Below, piece after piece: positions 15,527-25,538 of a stretch of DNA of 64,000 nucleotides (position 1 is the first letter of the stretch; every line of letters starts with the position of its first letter). The DNA comes from Sinorhizobium shofinae (GTDB lineage: Bacteria; Pseudomonadota; Alphaproteobacteria; Rhizobiales; Rhizobiaceae), in assembly GCA_001704765.1 (NCBI GenBank), contig MBFK01000115.1, positions 1 to 64,000 of the forward strand, read 5' to 3'. The translations under genes were made by a program, and so were the position numbers. The notes below the pieces were generated by a model. That model saw nothing but the letters and a program-made list of their open reading frames with translations. It did not search any database and had not been told where the DNA came from.

Positions 15527-16681
15527 GGCCGTTGCCCCTCGGCAGCTCGTCCAACGTCCGCTGCGGTCGAGAGGTTTGCTTTTGCATATTTGCTTAATGC
15601 GCCTGATTCGCTAACCACATTTGCCTCGAAACGTATTAAAGAAAAAGCTAATAAAGCCTATGCTACTACAAAAGGAGCGCGATGCAAAATGTCCCAAATA
15701 AGATGTCAATAATAATTGTCTGAAGTATCTGCCATTTGTAAGCTTGTGAATAGAGCAGAGGTTTGCGTACTTTTGAAGCATATAAATATGATAGTACGTA
15801 CGTCTTTTGGTGCAGTTTTGCCCATCCTTAATCCCCGCTGCTAGATGGCGCAGGTCGCGGTCTAAGCGCGTGTAGCGAAGGGTATCTTGGGCGGATGCAC
15901 GCGAGACGGTTGTTTGAAAGGAGGACTTAGAACGTATTTATTGAATGAGAATTACGATTGCAGATCGATCGACCTGTCTGTCGTTAAGTAAATCGAGGTC
16001 TACAACTTGCAGAAATAGCTTTTTTCAGTAAAATATATCTTTCTACATGGATCTCGCATCCTAGGGAATCATGACTTGTATGGTATCGCCTGCCGATGTC
16101 TAGATAATGATAATCTCTTGAAGCTTCAAAGCAGGGCTCGCCGGATTTGTGACGCGAACCAGCGCAGGAAGGGGAGGCGGAAGTGTGGTCCGATGGGAGC
16201 TCCCAAGCCGGCGTCTGAACCCAGATTGATCACCCGGTTGCTCGGATTCTTGACGAGATGCCGGCAGGGAGCCGAACCGATTAAGCCAATCATTGGCTGG
16301 GCCGCTCGATTTGCGACGGAGACCGATCCGAAACTGCCGAAGTTGAAATCGAAACCGGATCGACTGACCTGATGACTTTCACGATGTCACCCGGCATCAG
16401 CAGGGTTGTTTCAGTTCCCCGACGTCTGGCCGCATCCTGTCATCCCGCGCAGGCATAGCTATCGGAGACCTCATAAGATGGATGTCACCGCGGTACCGGT
16501 CTCGTTCGTTTGGATGATGCCGAGCAAGGCAGAGCTCTGCCGCCCGTAACTTTCAATGGATAACTCACACCTTTTGCGTCGTCGCGACCGCGCGCGCCTT
16601 GGGCTAGAGTTCGCTGAAGCAAGCGGTTTACGCAGCTGCGATCGGCCAAAAGCTGCCGATTGATTGGGCGGGTGATGGACT
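15527..16681. other. Long AT-richer intergenic region, no firm gene
   Basis: The 1.15-kb gap between divergent LuxR-type genes is clearly richer in A and T than its surroundings. A 13-codon frame at 15682-15723 has a good ribosome site (AAAGGAG) and could be a leader peptide or chance. A 98-codon frame at about 16076 starts at TTG without a ribosome site and looks random. The palindrome GTACGTAC occurs near 15796. The region should contain promoters of both flanking regulators. Confidence 0.45.
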
Positions 16682-17467
16682 ATGGCGTTACGGAACTTGG
16701 CTGAGCATGGCGACGTTGGGTTCGGCGCCTTTGCAGATGGCAAACGGCGGGCCGAACCCCAACGCGTTATTCTGATTGTATCGAGCGTAGGAACTGTTTC
16801 TGAACGACTGATCCAGGCGATGGAACGAGAATTTCCCTGGGTCCTCATCGACCAGGTGGACGACATCGACGCGGCATGCCGAGGCTTCTCGCATCCGGTG
16901 TCGCTGATTCTCGTCGACATCGCCCTGATGAAAGAAGCTGAAGGAGCGTCGAACAGGATCTTGCGCTTGCACCCGCAAGCTCTCACGGCGGTCATCGAAC
17001 CGCATGGCCAGGGGCAGTGCTCGGCGCCATTCGCCGATGTCTTGAGATCGCCCCTGGTTCGTGGCGTGCTGCCCATGAACTTGAGGCTCGACGTATGGCT
17101 GTCGGTAATCCGACTGATGCTTTGCGGCGGCGAGTATTTTCCGCCCGACCTTATCCTTCAGGCAAGCAGAGGCGAGCAACGTCTGCCGCCCCAAAACGGA
17201 GCCACGACGGGCTCGCGTGGGGAGATAGGTGGGGTTGCGGAGCTCACGGCTCGCGAGTTGCAGATACTCGAGATGGTTTCGCGGGGGCTGCAGAACAAGC
17301 TGATCGCGGCCGAATTCCGCTTGTCGGAACACACCGTGAAGATTCACCTGCACAACATAATCACCAAGCTTGGCGCTCATAACCGGACCGAGGCAGCGGC
17401 AAGATACCGCATCTTCCAGGACCGGAAGTCGTCGCCGGCGTTCAGAGAGTTCCGCTCAACATCTTGA
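16682..17467 (+). CDS. LuxR-type response regulator-like protein
   Basis: 261 residues. The receiver-like N-terminus keeps the Asp strand (SLILVDIAL), but the acidic pair after strand 1 is replaced (ILIVSSVG) and the usual Lys is not evident, so it is also atypical. The LuxR helix-turn-helix is intact (ELTARELQILEMVSRGLQNK, LSEHTVKIHLHNIITK). It is more distant from the two paralogues on either side than they are from each other. No kinase gene is adjacent; the nearest sensor is the chemoreceptor at 19557. Confidence 0.8.
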   Translation: MALRNLAEHGDVGFGAFADGKRRAEPQRVILIVSSVGTVSERLIQAMEREFPWVLIDQVDDIDAACRGFSHPVSLILVDIALMKEAEGASNRILRLHPQALTAVIEPHGQGQCSAPFADVLRSPLVRGVLPMNLRLDVWLSVIRLMLCGGEYFPPDLILQASRGEQRLPPQNGATTGSRGEIGGVAELTARELQILEMVSRGLQNKLIAAEFRLSEHTVKIHLHNIITKLGAHNRTEAAARYRIFQDRKSSPAFREFRSTS

Positions 17468-18208
17468 ATAACCGGCTCGCCTTTACCGATTATCACGTGA
17501 CTGCGCTCCCGCTGGCCCGCTAGGCAGTTTGTCGCGCCCCAGCGGCGGTGTTGATTCTACGAAAGGTGAAGCAGCCGGTGCCCGGCCAACCGTCAAAGGC
17601 GGTAGCCATCCTCTCAATTCGTCTATTGTCAAATGCCGCGCTGCGTCACTTAATCAGATTCTTCGCCTGAAGGATCGGGTGATGCACCTCGTGCGCTTTT
17701 CCATTCGAGGAGAAGAAACCGATATACGGAATGGAGGATGCGGGACCGCCGATGATTGAAAGCCTGGTAACGCCCACCGATGCCTTCCCGATCACGACAC
17801 GGGTCCTGGCGCGAGGTAAGGCTTTTGATCACCTTGTTCGAGAACGAACAGTCCTTCGCCTGTCACTTCTCCCTTCGAAAGTTCGTTTCGGCCGGCGGGA
17901 AATCTCTGGGAGCGCCACGCAGCCGGTTACAGTTTGGCTGGTTCTCGTCACGGGTTTGACGCAACGTTCGCGTCTTCGTGCGCACCCCCTTCATTTTAAG
18001 GAGATATTCTATTAGACTATCGCGTATTACCTTTTCATGCCCAATGAATTGGCGACCGTAAAGAAGATTTGTTCTCGGCAGTGAGATACCGAAAGTATTA
18101 ATTCAAAAGAAGTATTCAGACTATTTTCGAGTAAATGCGTAGGCATCGAACAATCGGTTTGAGGAATTTATCTCTATAGGGATCATTTTTGTTAAAGGGG
18201 ATTTTGCA
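17468..18208. other. Intergenic region, no supportable gene
   Basis: Open frames at 17529-17759 and 17731-18015 have random-looking protein sequence and no ribosome site. The last 200 nt before 18209 are AT-rich and likely carry the promoter of the regulator there. An orphan Shine-Dalgarno-like AAGGAGA near 17998 has no ATG behind it. Confidence 0.45.
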
Positions 18209-18985
18209 ATGGCGTCTTTAATATCGAGATTTGAGAAAGTGCCAACGTTTGCGCAGGAGCCGCACAGCGCAGACAGCCTCTCACGGCTAGGCAAGGATGG
18301 GGAAAGGCAGCAGCTGGAGGGGGTAGACAAACGATGCCTGATTGTCCTCGATAGCAGAGCTTTGGACCGCGAATGCTTGGCGAGGACCTTGACCACTCAT
18401 GGTCTCGGCATGGAGGTCGCCGCCTTCGGCTCGGTCGATGACTGGCGAGAGAAGAAGAGTTCCTGCCCGCCGATCGGAGCCGTCCTCCTCAATATCGGCG
18501 CGCGCAAAGTCGCCGATGTCGCGGCCGACATTACAAAGCTCGCCTGCGAGTTCCGACCTGTTCCGGTCGTCGTCCTGTCCGACATCGATGACCTCGCCCA
18601 AATCTTGCGGGCGCTCGAATGCGGTGCGCGGGGATACATCCCTACGTCCGTTGGCGTGGAGGTTTGCATCGAAGCGATCGGATTGGCGATAGCCGGCGGA
18701 ATCTTCCTACCGGCCAGCAGCGTTCTCGCGGTTCGCCATCTGATCGAGACGGGAAGGCAGGAAGCCCCTCCGCTGGCCGGAATGTTTACACTTCGACAAA
18801 CAGAAGTCGTCCGGGCGCTTCGCAAAGGCAAGGCGAATAAGATCATCGCCTACGAGCTCAATCTTCGCGAGAGCACCGTAAAGGTTCATATTCGCAACAT
18901 CATGAAGAAGCTGAAGGCGACGAACCGGACCGAGGTGGCATATAAGCTGAATGATCTCTTTTCCGGCGAAGCGGGCTATCATTGA
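18209..18985 (+). CDS. LuxR/NarL-type regulator with degenerate receiver domain (paralogue of 14708-15526)
   Basis: 258 residues. The receiver-like part reads LIVLDSRALDRECLA, AVLLNIGARK, VVVLSDIDD and GARGYIPTS: the phospho-acceptor Asp is again Asn and the conserved Lys is lost, as in the paralogue. The LuxR domain is nearly the same (LRQTEVVRALRKGKANKIIA, ESTVKVHIRNIMKKLKATNR). The start follows AAAGGGGAT. The shared, identical loss in two intact genes argues that it is functional rather than decay. Targets are unknown; EPS or motility are candidates from context only. Confidence 0.82.
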   Translation: MASLISRFEKVPTFAQEPHSADSLSRLGKDGERQQLEGVDKRCLIVLDSRALDRECLARTLTTHGLGMEVAAFGSVDDWREKKSSCPPIGAVLLNIGARKVADVAADITKLACEFRPVPVVVLSDIDDLAQILRALECGARGYIPTSVGVEVCIEAIGLAIAGGIFLPASSVLAVRHLIETGRQEAPPLAGMFTLRQTEVVRALRKGKANKIIAYELNLRESTVKVHIRNIMKKLKATNRTEVAYKLNDLFSGEAGYH

Positions 18986-19556
18986 TCAGACCCGATCCGT
19001 TTATGGTGTCCCGGGCCGCAGCAGCCGGTTCCGTGCCCATTATGTTTGTATGCTTTGCAGAGGGATAGCATAGAATCTCTCACCAGCGACGGATCGACCT
19101 GTGCCCGGCAGAAGCGTCGGATGCGCCAAGCCGGGGACGTCGGTCAGCCTCTTTTTCTTTCGATCCAAGTCGCCGTTCACGGAGTGCATCAGCATCGATA
19201 AGTTGTATTTATAATCGGTCTACAATGTTTAGGATTCATCAACCATTCTGCGGCATTGTCATGCCAATAAACTTTTCCGAGTAAAACGCTGCCAACACAC
19301 CGGTTTCCATTAACAGCAACGGCTTTCAAATTGCTTATACATTCCTGTCCACGTCGCCTGGCCAGGCCCGATGGTCACCGCGTTCAATCGCGACCGCTTA
19401 CCTCCCGGGACGAGGGCGCGGCGCTACGACCGCTCTCCGACGCGATTCTCCCACAGAATGCGATGGTTCGTCAGGGTCCCGTCACCTGATAACCATCATC
19501 ATTAGGCCGGCGGAATGAATCGCGCCGGATAGCCTAGCCACCTCGCGCCAGGAGCC
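18986..19556. other. Intergenic region upstream of the chemoreceptor, no gene seen
   Basis: No frame with protein-like composition and a ribosome site was found. It should carry the chemoreceptor promoter. No sigma-54 consensus (TGGCAC-N5-TTGC) is seen. Confidence 0.45.
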
Positions 19557-21599
19557 ATGACGACTTCCTGTCCTTGTAACAGGCGTATTATCATGGAACG
19601 CTCGCCGATCTTCTCGCGTATCAGTACCAAACTCGCCCTTATGTCCGGGGCAGGCATTTTCCTGATGTTGGCTATCACCTTAGCTGGTTGGTTCATCGAA
19701 CATTCCGTCGACGAAGCGATCACCTGGGGGGAAATCCAGATGGGCGTCTCCCGCGACCTCGTTGATGCCAAGGCGTCAGCGCGCGGCATGCAGGTCGCGG
19801 CGCGCGACATGCTGCTCGCCAGATCGGCCAAGGAATTGCAGGTCGCCGCCGGCGCTCTCACCGCTCGACGCGACTCGGCGGTCAGGTATCTTGATCTGGC
19901 TTTCGCGCCGCTGGTAATCGAGAAAAACAAACAGCGTGTTGTCACCATCAAGACCCTTGTCGAGGACTATCACAGCGCCGCGCGCAGGCTGGAACGGGTG
20001 CTCGCAACGAAATCGGACGATCAAGTCGCCCTGCTGGTCGGACAAATGCAGAAGATCGTTGACGAAATGACGCCGTTGATCGATGAGGGCGTCGCAGTTG
20101 CCAAAAAGATCGCTGAGGAGGCCTTGCAAGAGCGGCAGCAAGCTCAGCAATTTGCGGATGTTGTCAATCACAGCATGGCGGCGGGCTTAACGCTTCTGCT
20201 GATCGCCTCGGCTGTGTTTGGCGCGCGGGCAGTTGCAAGACCGATTGCCAGGCTGACCGACAATATGGGCGTTCTCGCCTCGGGCAATCTTGACGCCAAC
20301 GTGCCCTTCACCGAGCGTCGCGACGAGATCGGCGAGATGGCGCGGGCCGTCGAGGTGTTCAAGCAGAACGGCATCAAGGTGCGCGAGTTGAACGCCCAGG
20401 AGGCGGCACTGCAGGCAAAAAGCGCCGATCTCCAGTCGAGCATCGGCGAGGTGGTGTCGGCGGCGGTTGCCGGCGATTTCACCCGGCGCATCGGCAAGCG
20501 CTACGACAACGCCGATCTCGACCGCTTCGCGGCCAGCGTCAACGAGCTGGTCACCTCGGTCGACCGCGGCATTGCCGAGACCCGCCGCGTAATTGCGTCG
20601 CTGGCCGAGGGCGATCTGACCGAGACGATGCGCGGCGAGTTCCAGGGCGCCTTCGGCGAGCTCAAGGACAACGTCAATCAGACGATGACTAACCTGCGCT
20701 CGGTGTTGGGCGAGGTGCGCACCGCGATCGATACGATCAATGGCGGCGCCAGCGAGATGCGCATCGCCTCGGGCGACCTGTCGAAGCGCACCGAGCAGCA
20801 GGCCGCCTCACTGGAAGAGACCTCCTCGGCGCTCGAGGAGATCACCGCCGCGGTAAAGAGCTCGACCGAGCGGGCGCTCGAAGCCAGCCATATGGTCGAC
20901 GAGGCACGGAAAAGCACCGAGCAGTCGAGCGCGGTCGTTAAGGACGCGGTCTCGGCGATGGGCAAGATCGAGCAGGCTTCCGGCGAGATCGGCCAGATCA
21001 TCAACGTCATCGACGAGATCGCCTTCCAGACAAACCTCCTAGCGCTCAATGCCGGGGTCGAGGCAGCGCGCGCCGGGGAGGCCGGCAAGGGTTTTGCCGT
21101 CGTCGCACAGGAAGTGCGCGAGCTGGCGCAGCGCTCGGCCAATGCGGCGAAGGACATCAAGGCACTGATCTCGCGTTCGGGCGAGGAGGTCGGCGCAGGG
21201 GTGAGGCTGGTGACGGCGACCGGCGCGGCGCTCACCCTGATCGAGGGGCATGTGATCAAGGTCAACGAGCATGTGCATTCGATCGCGACGGCGGCACGCG
21301 AGCAGTCGACGGGACTGTCGGAGGTCAGCACGGCGGTCAACCAGATGGACCAGGTGACGCAGCAGAATGCGGCGATGGTGGAGGAATCGACGGCGGCCAC
21401 CAACCGGCTGGCCGACGAGGCGGCGAACCTCGCGCGGCTGATCGCCCGCTTCCGGCTCGAAGCCGGCGCCGCGCCGCGTATCGCCGGCCATGACAGCAAA
21501 CCCATGGCTTCCCCCGCCCGGGCGCTCGGCGGCAGGCTCGCCAAAGCATTCGGCGGCCGTACCGCAACGGCCGCCGCCGCGGATTGGGAGGAGTTCTGA
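19557..21599 (+). CDS. Methyl-accepting chemotaxis protein
   Basis: 680 residues, inner membrane. TM1 is at about 27-47 and TM2 at about 206-225, with a mainly helical periplasmic sensor of about 155 residues between them. Two HAMP regions follow ([12 protein letters not shown], and a second at about 290-380), then the methyl-accepting signalling domain. The receptor tip is visible ([37 protein letters not shown]). The C-terminus WEEF may be a tether for the methylation enzymes, as the NWETF pentapeptide is in E. coli. The ATG at 19557 has CAGGAGCC upstream and is preferred to the ATG 12 codons later. The ligand is unknown. No che genes are adjacent. Confidence 0.92.
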   Translation: MTTSCPCNRRIIMERSPIFSRISTKLALMSGAGIFLMLAITLAGWFIEHSVDEAITWGEIQMGVSRDLVDAKASARGMQVAARDMLLARSAKELQVAAGALTARRDSAVRYLDLAFAPLVIEKNKQRVVTIKTLVEDYHSAARRLERVLATKSDDQVALLVGQMQKIVDEMTPLIDEGVAVAKKIAEEALQERQQAQQFADVVNHSMAAGLTLLLIASAVFGARAVARPIARLTDNMGVLASGNLDANVPFTERRDEIGEMARAVEVFKQNGIKVRELNAQEAALQAKSADLQSSIGEVVSAAVAGDFTRRIGKRYDNADLDRFAASVNELVTSVDRGIAETRRVIASLAEGDLTETMRGEFQGAFGELKDNVNQTMTNLRSVLGEVRTAIDTINGGASEMRIASGDLSKRTEQQAASLEETSSALEEITAAVKSSTERALEASHMVDEARKSTEQSSAVVKDAVSAMGKIEQASGEIGQIINVIDEIAFQTNLLALNAGVEAARAGEAGKGFAVVAQEVRELAQRSANAAKDIKALISRSGEEVGAGVRLVTATGAALTLIEGHVIKVNEHVHSIATAAREQSTGLSEVSTAVNQMDQVTQQNAAMVEESTAATNRLADEAANLARLIARFRLEAGAAPRIAGHDSKPMASPARALGGRLAKAFGGRTATAAAADWEEF

Positions 21600-21647
21600 T
21601 AGGAGAGGCGATCTTCAGGGCGGCGAGGCGCAACCACGCCGCCCATT

Positions 21648-22676
21648 TCAGTCGTCCGGCTTCAACAGAATCGGCCGTCCCTTCCTTGCTTCTGAAGGCG
21701 GGCAGCCATAGCTCTTCCGGTAGTCGTTCGAAAAGCGGCCCATATGCCTGAAGCCCCACTTGCGGGCAATCTCTGCCACCGACATCCTTTGGTCTGCATT
21801 CACGAGATCGCGGTGGGCTGCCTCCATTCGCAACCGGGCGAGGTAGCTGATCGGCGATGTCCCCTTGAATTGCTTGAAGCCCTCCTGCAGCGACCGAACG
21901 CCGATGCCCGCCGCCTGTGCAATGTCGGTCATTGAGATCGGTGCAGAGAGATTGGCGTGCATGAAGTCGACAGCGCGTTTCACGTGCCTCGGAGACGGCA
22001 GCCACTCGCCCTGGCCCAGGGCGGCGGAGAATCGATGAGGTACCGTATCGACAAGCAGGTTGATGATACTTCCGGAGAGATAGGAAAGCGCGTAGGGCAT
22101 ACCGAGCAACTCTTTGTCCGCGCCCACGAAAGTCGCCATGATCTGCGACAGCCTGAAAATGATCTGGCCGGCACCGACTGAAAGATCGAGTTTGGGTGTG
22201 AAGTCGAGCGAGCCATATACCGGTCGTTCCAGCGTATCGCTCAGTCGGCGAAAGACGTCCCCTTGGTCGACGACGAGGGAGAGGTGACTGCGAGCATCCA
22301 CGACCTGCAGTTCAGACAGTTTGTTGCCGTCGAGGATCGCCGCTTTGCCTGGGATTGAAATCAGGCTTCCCTGCCGACCTATCTTCACGCAGGCAGAGCC
22401 ATAAAGGGGGAGCAATATCAGGAGTTTAGGCACTTCGTCCTGCTGGCCGATACTGAGGCTGCCCTGCGACGTCACGCGGCTGAAGGCAACGGACCCGCCG
22501 GCGGCGAACTCATAGCTATACGAAAGATCCGTATTCAGCGGCTTTTGCACCCTGACGGGTCCGATGCAGCGCGTCAGAACGTCGGACACCTCTTCGGCAT
22601 TGCTGCCGAGATATGAGAATTTCATCCCCTGTCTTTGCCTTTGCATCGCCATTTTCCCAAAGAGAAATAAAGACAT
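21648..22676 (-). CDS. AraC-family transcriptional regulator (paralogue of 12698-13669)
   Basis: Up to 342 residues; ATGs at 22676, 22652, 22646 and 22625 are all possible and the one at 22646 has the best-spaced GGGA. The N-terminal sensor domain is of AraC_binding_2 type. The C-terminal DNA-binding part has MTDIAQAAGIGVRSLQEGFK and SVAEIARKWGFRHMGRF, very like the first AraC protein in the window. It is convergent with the chemoreceptor and diverges from the siderophore-interacting protein gene 700 bp away, which could be a target. Confidence 0.82.
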   Translation of the reverse strand: MSLFLFGKMAMQRQRQGMKFSYLGSNAEEVSDVLTRCIGPVRVQKPLNTDLSYSYEFAAGGSVAFSRVTSQGSLSIGQQDEVPKLLILLPLYGSACVKIGRQGSLISIPGKAAILDGNKLSELQVVDARSHLSLVVDQGDVFRRLSDTLERPVYGSLDFTPKLDLSVGAGQIIFRLSQIMATFVGADKELLGMPYALSYLSGSIINLLVDTVPHRFSAALGQGEWLPSPRHVKRAVDFMHANLSAPISMTDIAQAAGIGVRSLQEGFKQFKGTSPISYLARLRMEAAHRDLVNADQRMSVAEIARKWGFRHMGRFSNDYRKSYGCPPSEARKGRPILLKPDD

Positions 22677-23382
22677 GACAGCCCGGCGCAGCCTCCCTGT
22701 TGCACCTCGGCCTTGTTCTCGGACTGCTTCGATCCGTCGTTGGAACGGTCGCGGCGCTCAGTCTTCAGCGCGATCGCCCTGTTCGAAAAGGACAAGCCAT
22801 GGGCCCACGATCGCGAAGCGGGCGAAGCGGCTATCGTGCGTGGGCCGACTAGATCATGGACGTGTTGTTGCGTTAGCCCGGGCGTATTCAACAAGACAGA
22901 TCTTTTACAAGCGGAAAGATGCGATTTCTGATCACTTTTTTTCCACAAACGGGTATCCCAGCGTGTCTGCAAATGATGAGCAGGCTGCCGTTGAAAGAGG
23001 CACTGAGGGTGAGCTGAAGATGGCCTTCATTGTGCAGCCTCTGCTTTTGAGTCTTATCGCCCGAACACTACCGTCAGTGCCGTCGGCAAAAACAGTTAAA
23101 TTGCTGTAATCTTTCCTCTGCCCGAACGGGCATCGTCGGAATCCTTCAGCCGCCCAATCTTTATACATGACAATTGCAGTCAACAAATTGTGAACGGCAC
23201 AGCTCCTAAGGTGCTTGCCGTTGGCGGGGTTAGCATCGTAAGCAACCGGCGATCTGCATGAGCGGAACGCCCATGCACGTAAGCGTTAACGTCACTCAAC
23301 GCGTATGATCGAACGGTCTCCCGCTTTCGGTCTGCGCGACTGTGTCCTGCAGAGCCGAAGCCCGGGCCTGAAAGGACACAGA
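22677..23382. other. Intergenic region between divergent AraC and SIP genes, no gene seen
   Basis: The 700-bp gap contains AT-rich stretches but no supportable frame. Candidate promoters for both divergent genes must be here. I could not identify an iron-control (Fur/RirA) site with confidence. Confidence 0.4.
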
Positions 23383-24156
23383 ATGCATTTTCCCGCAGAT
23401 TCAAAATCCGTTTCTTCCGCGCCGCGCATCGATCGTGTTCGTCATGAACTGAAGTGGCGACTTCTTACGGTCGCCAGCGTCGTTCAACTCACTCCGGGTA
23501 TGCTGCGGATCAACCTGAGCGGCGAAGATCTGTCGGACTTCCGGAGCTTGTCGCCCGACGACCATGTAAAGATTTTCGTTCCGGCCCCGCCGGGAGAGCC
23601 CGAGCGGCGCGACTACACGCCGCGCCGCTACGACGCGCTTTCTCGTACACTTACGATCGATTTTGCCGTTCACGATGCCGGCGCGGCAACGCGATGGGCG
23701 CTCCAGGCGCGGCCCGGCGATAGGCTCGAGGTTGCCGGCCCGCGCGGCTCGGCCGTCGTTTCGCCTGACGTCGAGCGCTGGCTCCTCATTGGCGACGAGA
23801 CTGCGCTGCCGGCGACTGGCCGGCGGATCGAAGAGGCCGCCGCCGGTACGCGCATCACCAGCGTCGTGGCCGTGTCGGGGCCGGAGGAACACCAGAAATT
23901 TGAAACCCGGGCGGAGCTTATTGCCCTTTGGGCTCACCGACCCCTGTCACAGGCCGCGGACCCGGAGGCGCTCCTCGCCGCCGTCAAGACGATCGGGCTT
24001 GAGCCGGAAACCTTCGTCTGGATCGCCGCCGAGGCGGCCGTGACAAGGGCAATCCGTGCCCATCTGGTCGAAAAGCACTGCTATCCGCTGAGCTGGACCA
24101 AAGCATCTCGGTACTGGGTCATGGGTCACGCGGACGCCCGCGAGACGTTCGACTAA
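23383..24156 (+). CDS. Siderophore-interacting protein (FAD-dependent ferric-siderophore reductase)
   Basis: 257 residues, cytoplasmic. The FAD-binding motif RRDYTPRRYD (about 72-81) and the NAD(P)H/SIP segment WLLIGDETALPATGR match ViuB/YqjH-type proteins (FAD_binding_9 plus SIP). It reduces ferric siderophores to release iron. The ATG at 23383 follows AAAGGAC and gives the standard family length; the longer frame from 23305 does not. No siderophore transport genes are adjacent. Confidence 0.88.
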   Translation: MHFPADSKSVSSAPRIDRVRHELKWRLLTVASVVQLTPGMLRINLSGEDLSDFRSLSPDDHVKIFVPAPPGEPERRDYTPRRYDALSRTLTIDFAVHDAGAATRWALQARPGDRLEVAGPRGSAVVSPDVERWLLIGDETALPATGRRIEEAAAGTRITSVVAVSGPEEHQKFETRAELIALWAHRPLSQAADPEALLAAVKTIGLEPETFVWIAAEAAVTRAIRAHLVEKHCYPLSWTKASRYWVMGHADARETFD

Positions 24157-24214
24157 GGCCTGGCGAGTAACGGGGAGTGCGGCAGCAAGCGCGCCGTTAC
24201 GCAAGATTAATTCT

Positions 24215-24237
24215 CGGCCGCGCATCTTGCGCGGCCG
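24215..24237. terminator. Perfect 9-bp hairpin downstream of the SIP gene
   Basis: CGGCCGCGC-ATCTT-GCGCGGCCG forms a 9-bp stem with a 5-nt loop in the 140-nt gap between the SIP and CapA-like genes. No U-run follows, so it is either a weak terminator or a transcript-stabilising stem. Confidence 0.4.
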
Positions 24238-24296
24238 AACGACCTTTCCTTGCGGGAACGGGCTTCGTAGAATGGCGAGCAGAGAGGTCGGCAAGC

Positions 24297-25433
24297 ATGA
24301 GCACGACCAGCCAGTCCGCTTCAAGCGCAGGAGAGTGCAGGATTCGCCTCTTCCTCTGCGGCGACGTCATGACCGGACGGGGCATCGATCAGGTTCTGCC
24401 CGCTCCCTGCGACCCGATACTGTATGAGGGCTACATTCGCTCCGCGCGCGACTATGTCCGTCTGGCGGAAAAGGCAAATGGCCCGATTCCTGCGCCGATG
24501 GAACCGGCTCTTGTCTGGGGCGTGGCGCTTGATGAATGCGATCGCGCGCAGCCGCACCTCCGCGTCATCAATCTCGAGACGGCCATCACCCACAGCAACG
24601 ACCACGTTCCAAAAGGCATTAACTATCGGATGAGCCCGGAAAACGCCTCCTGTCTCGCCGCCGCCAGCGTCGACTGTTGCGTACTCGCCAACAACCACGT
24701 TCTGGACTGGGGGCCGGCCGGGCTCTTCGACACGCTGGCAACGCTGGATCGACACCGCATAGGAACGGCCGGTGCCGGGCGCGACCTGGCGGAAGCCAGG
24801 CAGCCCGCGGCGTTGGATATGGGGGGAGAGGGGCGCGTGCTGCTATTCGCGCTGACAACACCGACAAGCGGAACGCCTTCCAGTTGGGCGGCCGAGGAGG
24901 GCAGGGCAGGGGTGAATTTTCTGCCCTCTCTCGACCCCGTCCGCGCATGTTGCTTCGGCGAACATATCCGCAACATGAAGCGGCCGCGGGACGTCGTGAT
25001 CGTATCGATACACTGGGGTCCCAACTGGGGCTATGACGTGCCCTGGGCCCAGCGACAATTCGCGCACGCGCTCATTGACGAAGCGGCTGTCTCGATCGTC
25101 CATGGACACTCTTCGCATCATCCGAAGGCGATCGAAGTCTACCGCAACCGTCTGATCCTCTATGGTTGCGGCGATTTCATCAATGATTATGAAGGCATCG
25201 CCGGCTATGCAGAATTCAGGAGTGACCTGCGTCTGATGTATTTCGTCGATATCGACCAAGGAAACGGCGATCTCGCAGCCCTTGAGATCGTGCCGTTGCG
25301 GGCGCACCGCTTCAGCCTTATTTATCCCTCCAGAAAAGACCTCGAGTGGGTGGGCGAAACGCTTATCCGCGAGAGCCGGCGGTTCGGAACTGTCCTGGAG
25401 AAGGGCCCCGAAGGACGGCTCAATTTGCGGTGA
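24297..25433 (+). CDS. CapA-family (poly-gamma-glutamate capsule-like) phosphoesterase-fold protein
   Basis: 378 residues from the ATG at 24297 (AGAGAGGTC upstream). Motifs of the CapA/PGA_cap family are present: LFLCGDVMTGRGID, VINLETAIT, CVLANNHVLDWG, VIVSIHWGPNW and VHGHSSHHPKAIEVY. The fold is a calcineurin-like metallophosphoesterase. There is no clear signal peptide. No capBC genes are nearby, so poly-gamma-glutamate synthesis is not implied; the true role is unknown. Confidence 0.82.
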   Translation: MSTTSQSASSAGECRIRLFLCGDVMTGRGIDQVLPAPCDPILYEGYIRSARDYVRLAEKANGPIPAPMEPALVWGVALDECDRAQPHLRVINLETAITHSNDHVPKGINYRMSPENASCLAAASVDCCVLANNHVLDWGPAGLFDTLATLDRHRIGTAGAGRDLAEARQPAALDMGGEGRVLLFALTTPTSGTPSSWAAEEGRAGVNFLPSLDPVRACCFGEHIRNMKRPRDVVIVSIHWGPNWGYDVPWAQRQFAHALIDEAAVSIVHGHSSHHPKAIEVYRNRLILYGCGDFINDYEGIAGYAEFRSDLRLMYFVDIDQGNGDLAALEIVPLRAHRFSLIYPSRKDLEWVGETLIRESRRFGTVLEKGPEGRLNLR

Positions 25434-25538
25434 TCTCGGTCACCTCGCTTGGAACCCGAAACGCCCGGCGCGGTTATCCTGCTGCATCGGTGCTTCGACA
25501 TCGGCTGCGCCGGCACGAACAGGAACGGAGACAGACCC

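Noticed and set aside
16076..16372. 98-codon open frame
   Set aside because: It starts at TTG without a ribosome site, has no hydrophobic or domain pattern and lies in AT-rich spacer DNA.
17529..18015. Two overlapping short frames in the LuxR spacer
   Set aside because: Random-looking composition and no ribosome sites.
24297..25433. Poly-gamma-glutamate capsule synthesis locus
   Set aside because: Only the CapA-like protein is present; the ligase and membrane partners CapB and CapC are not.
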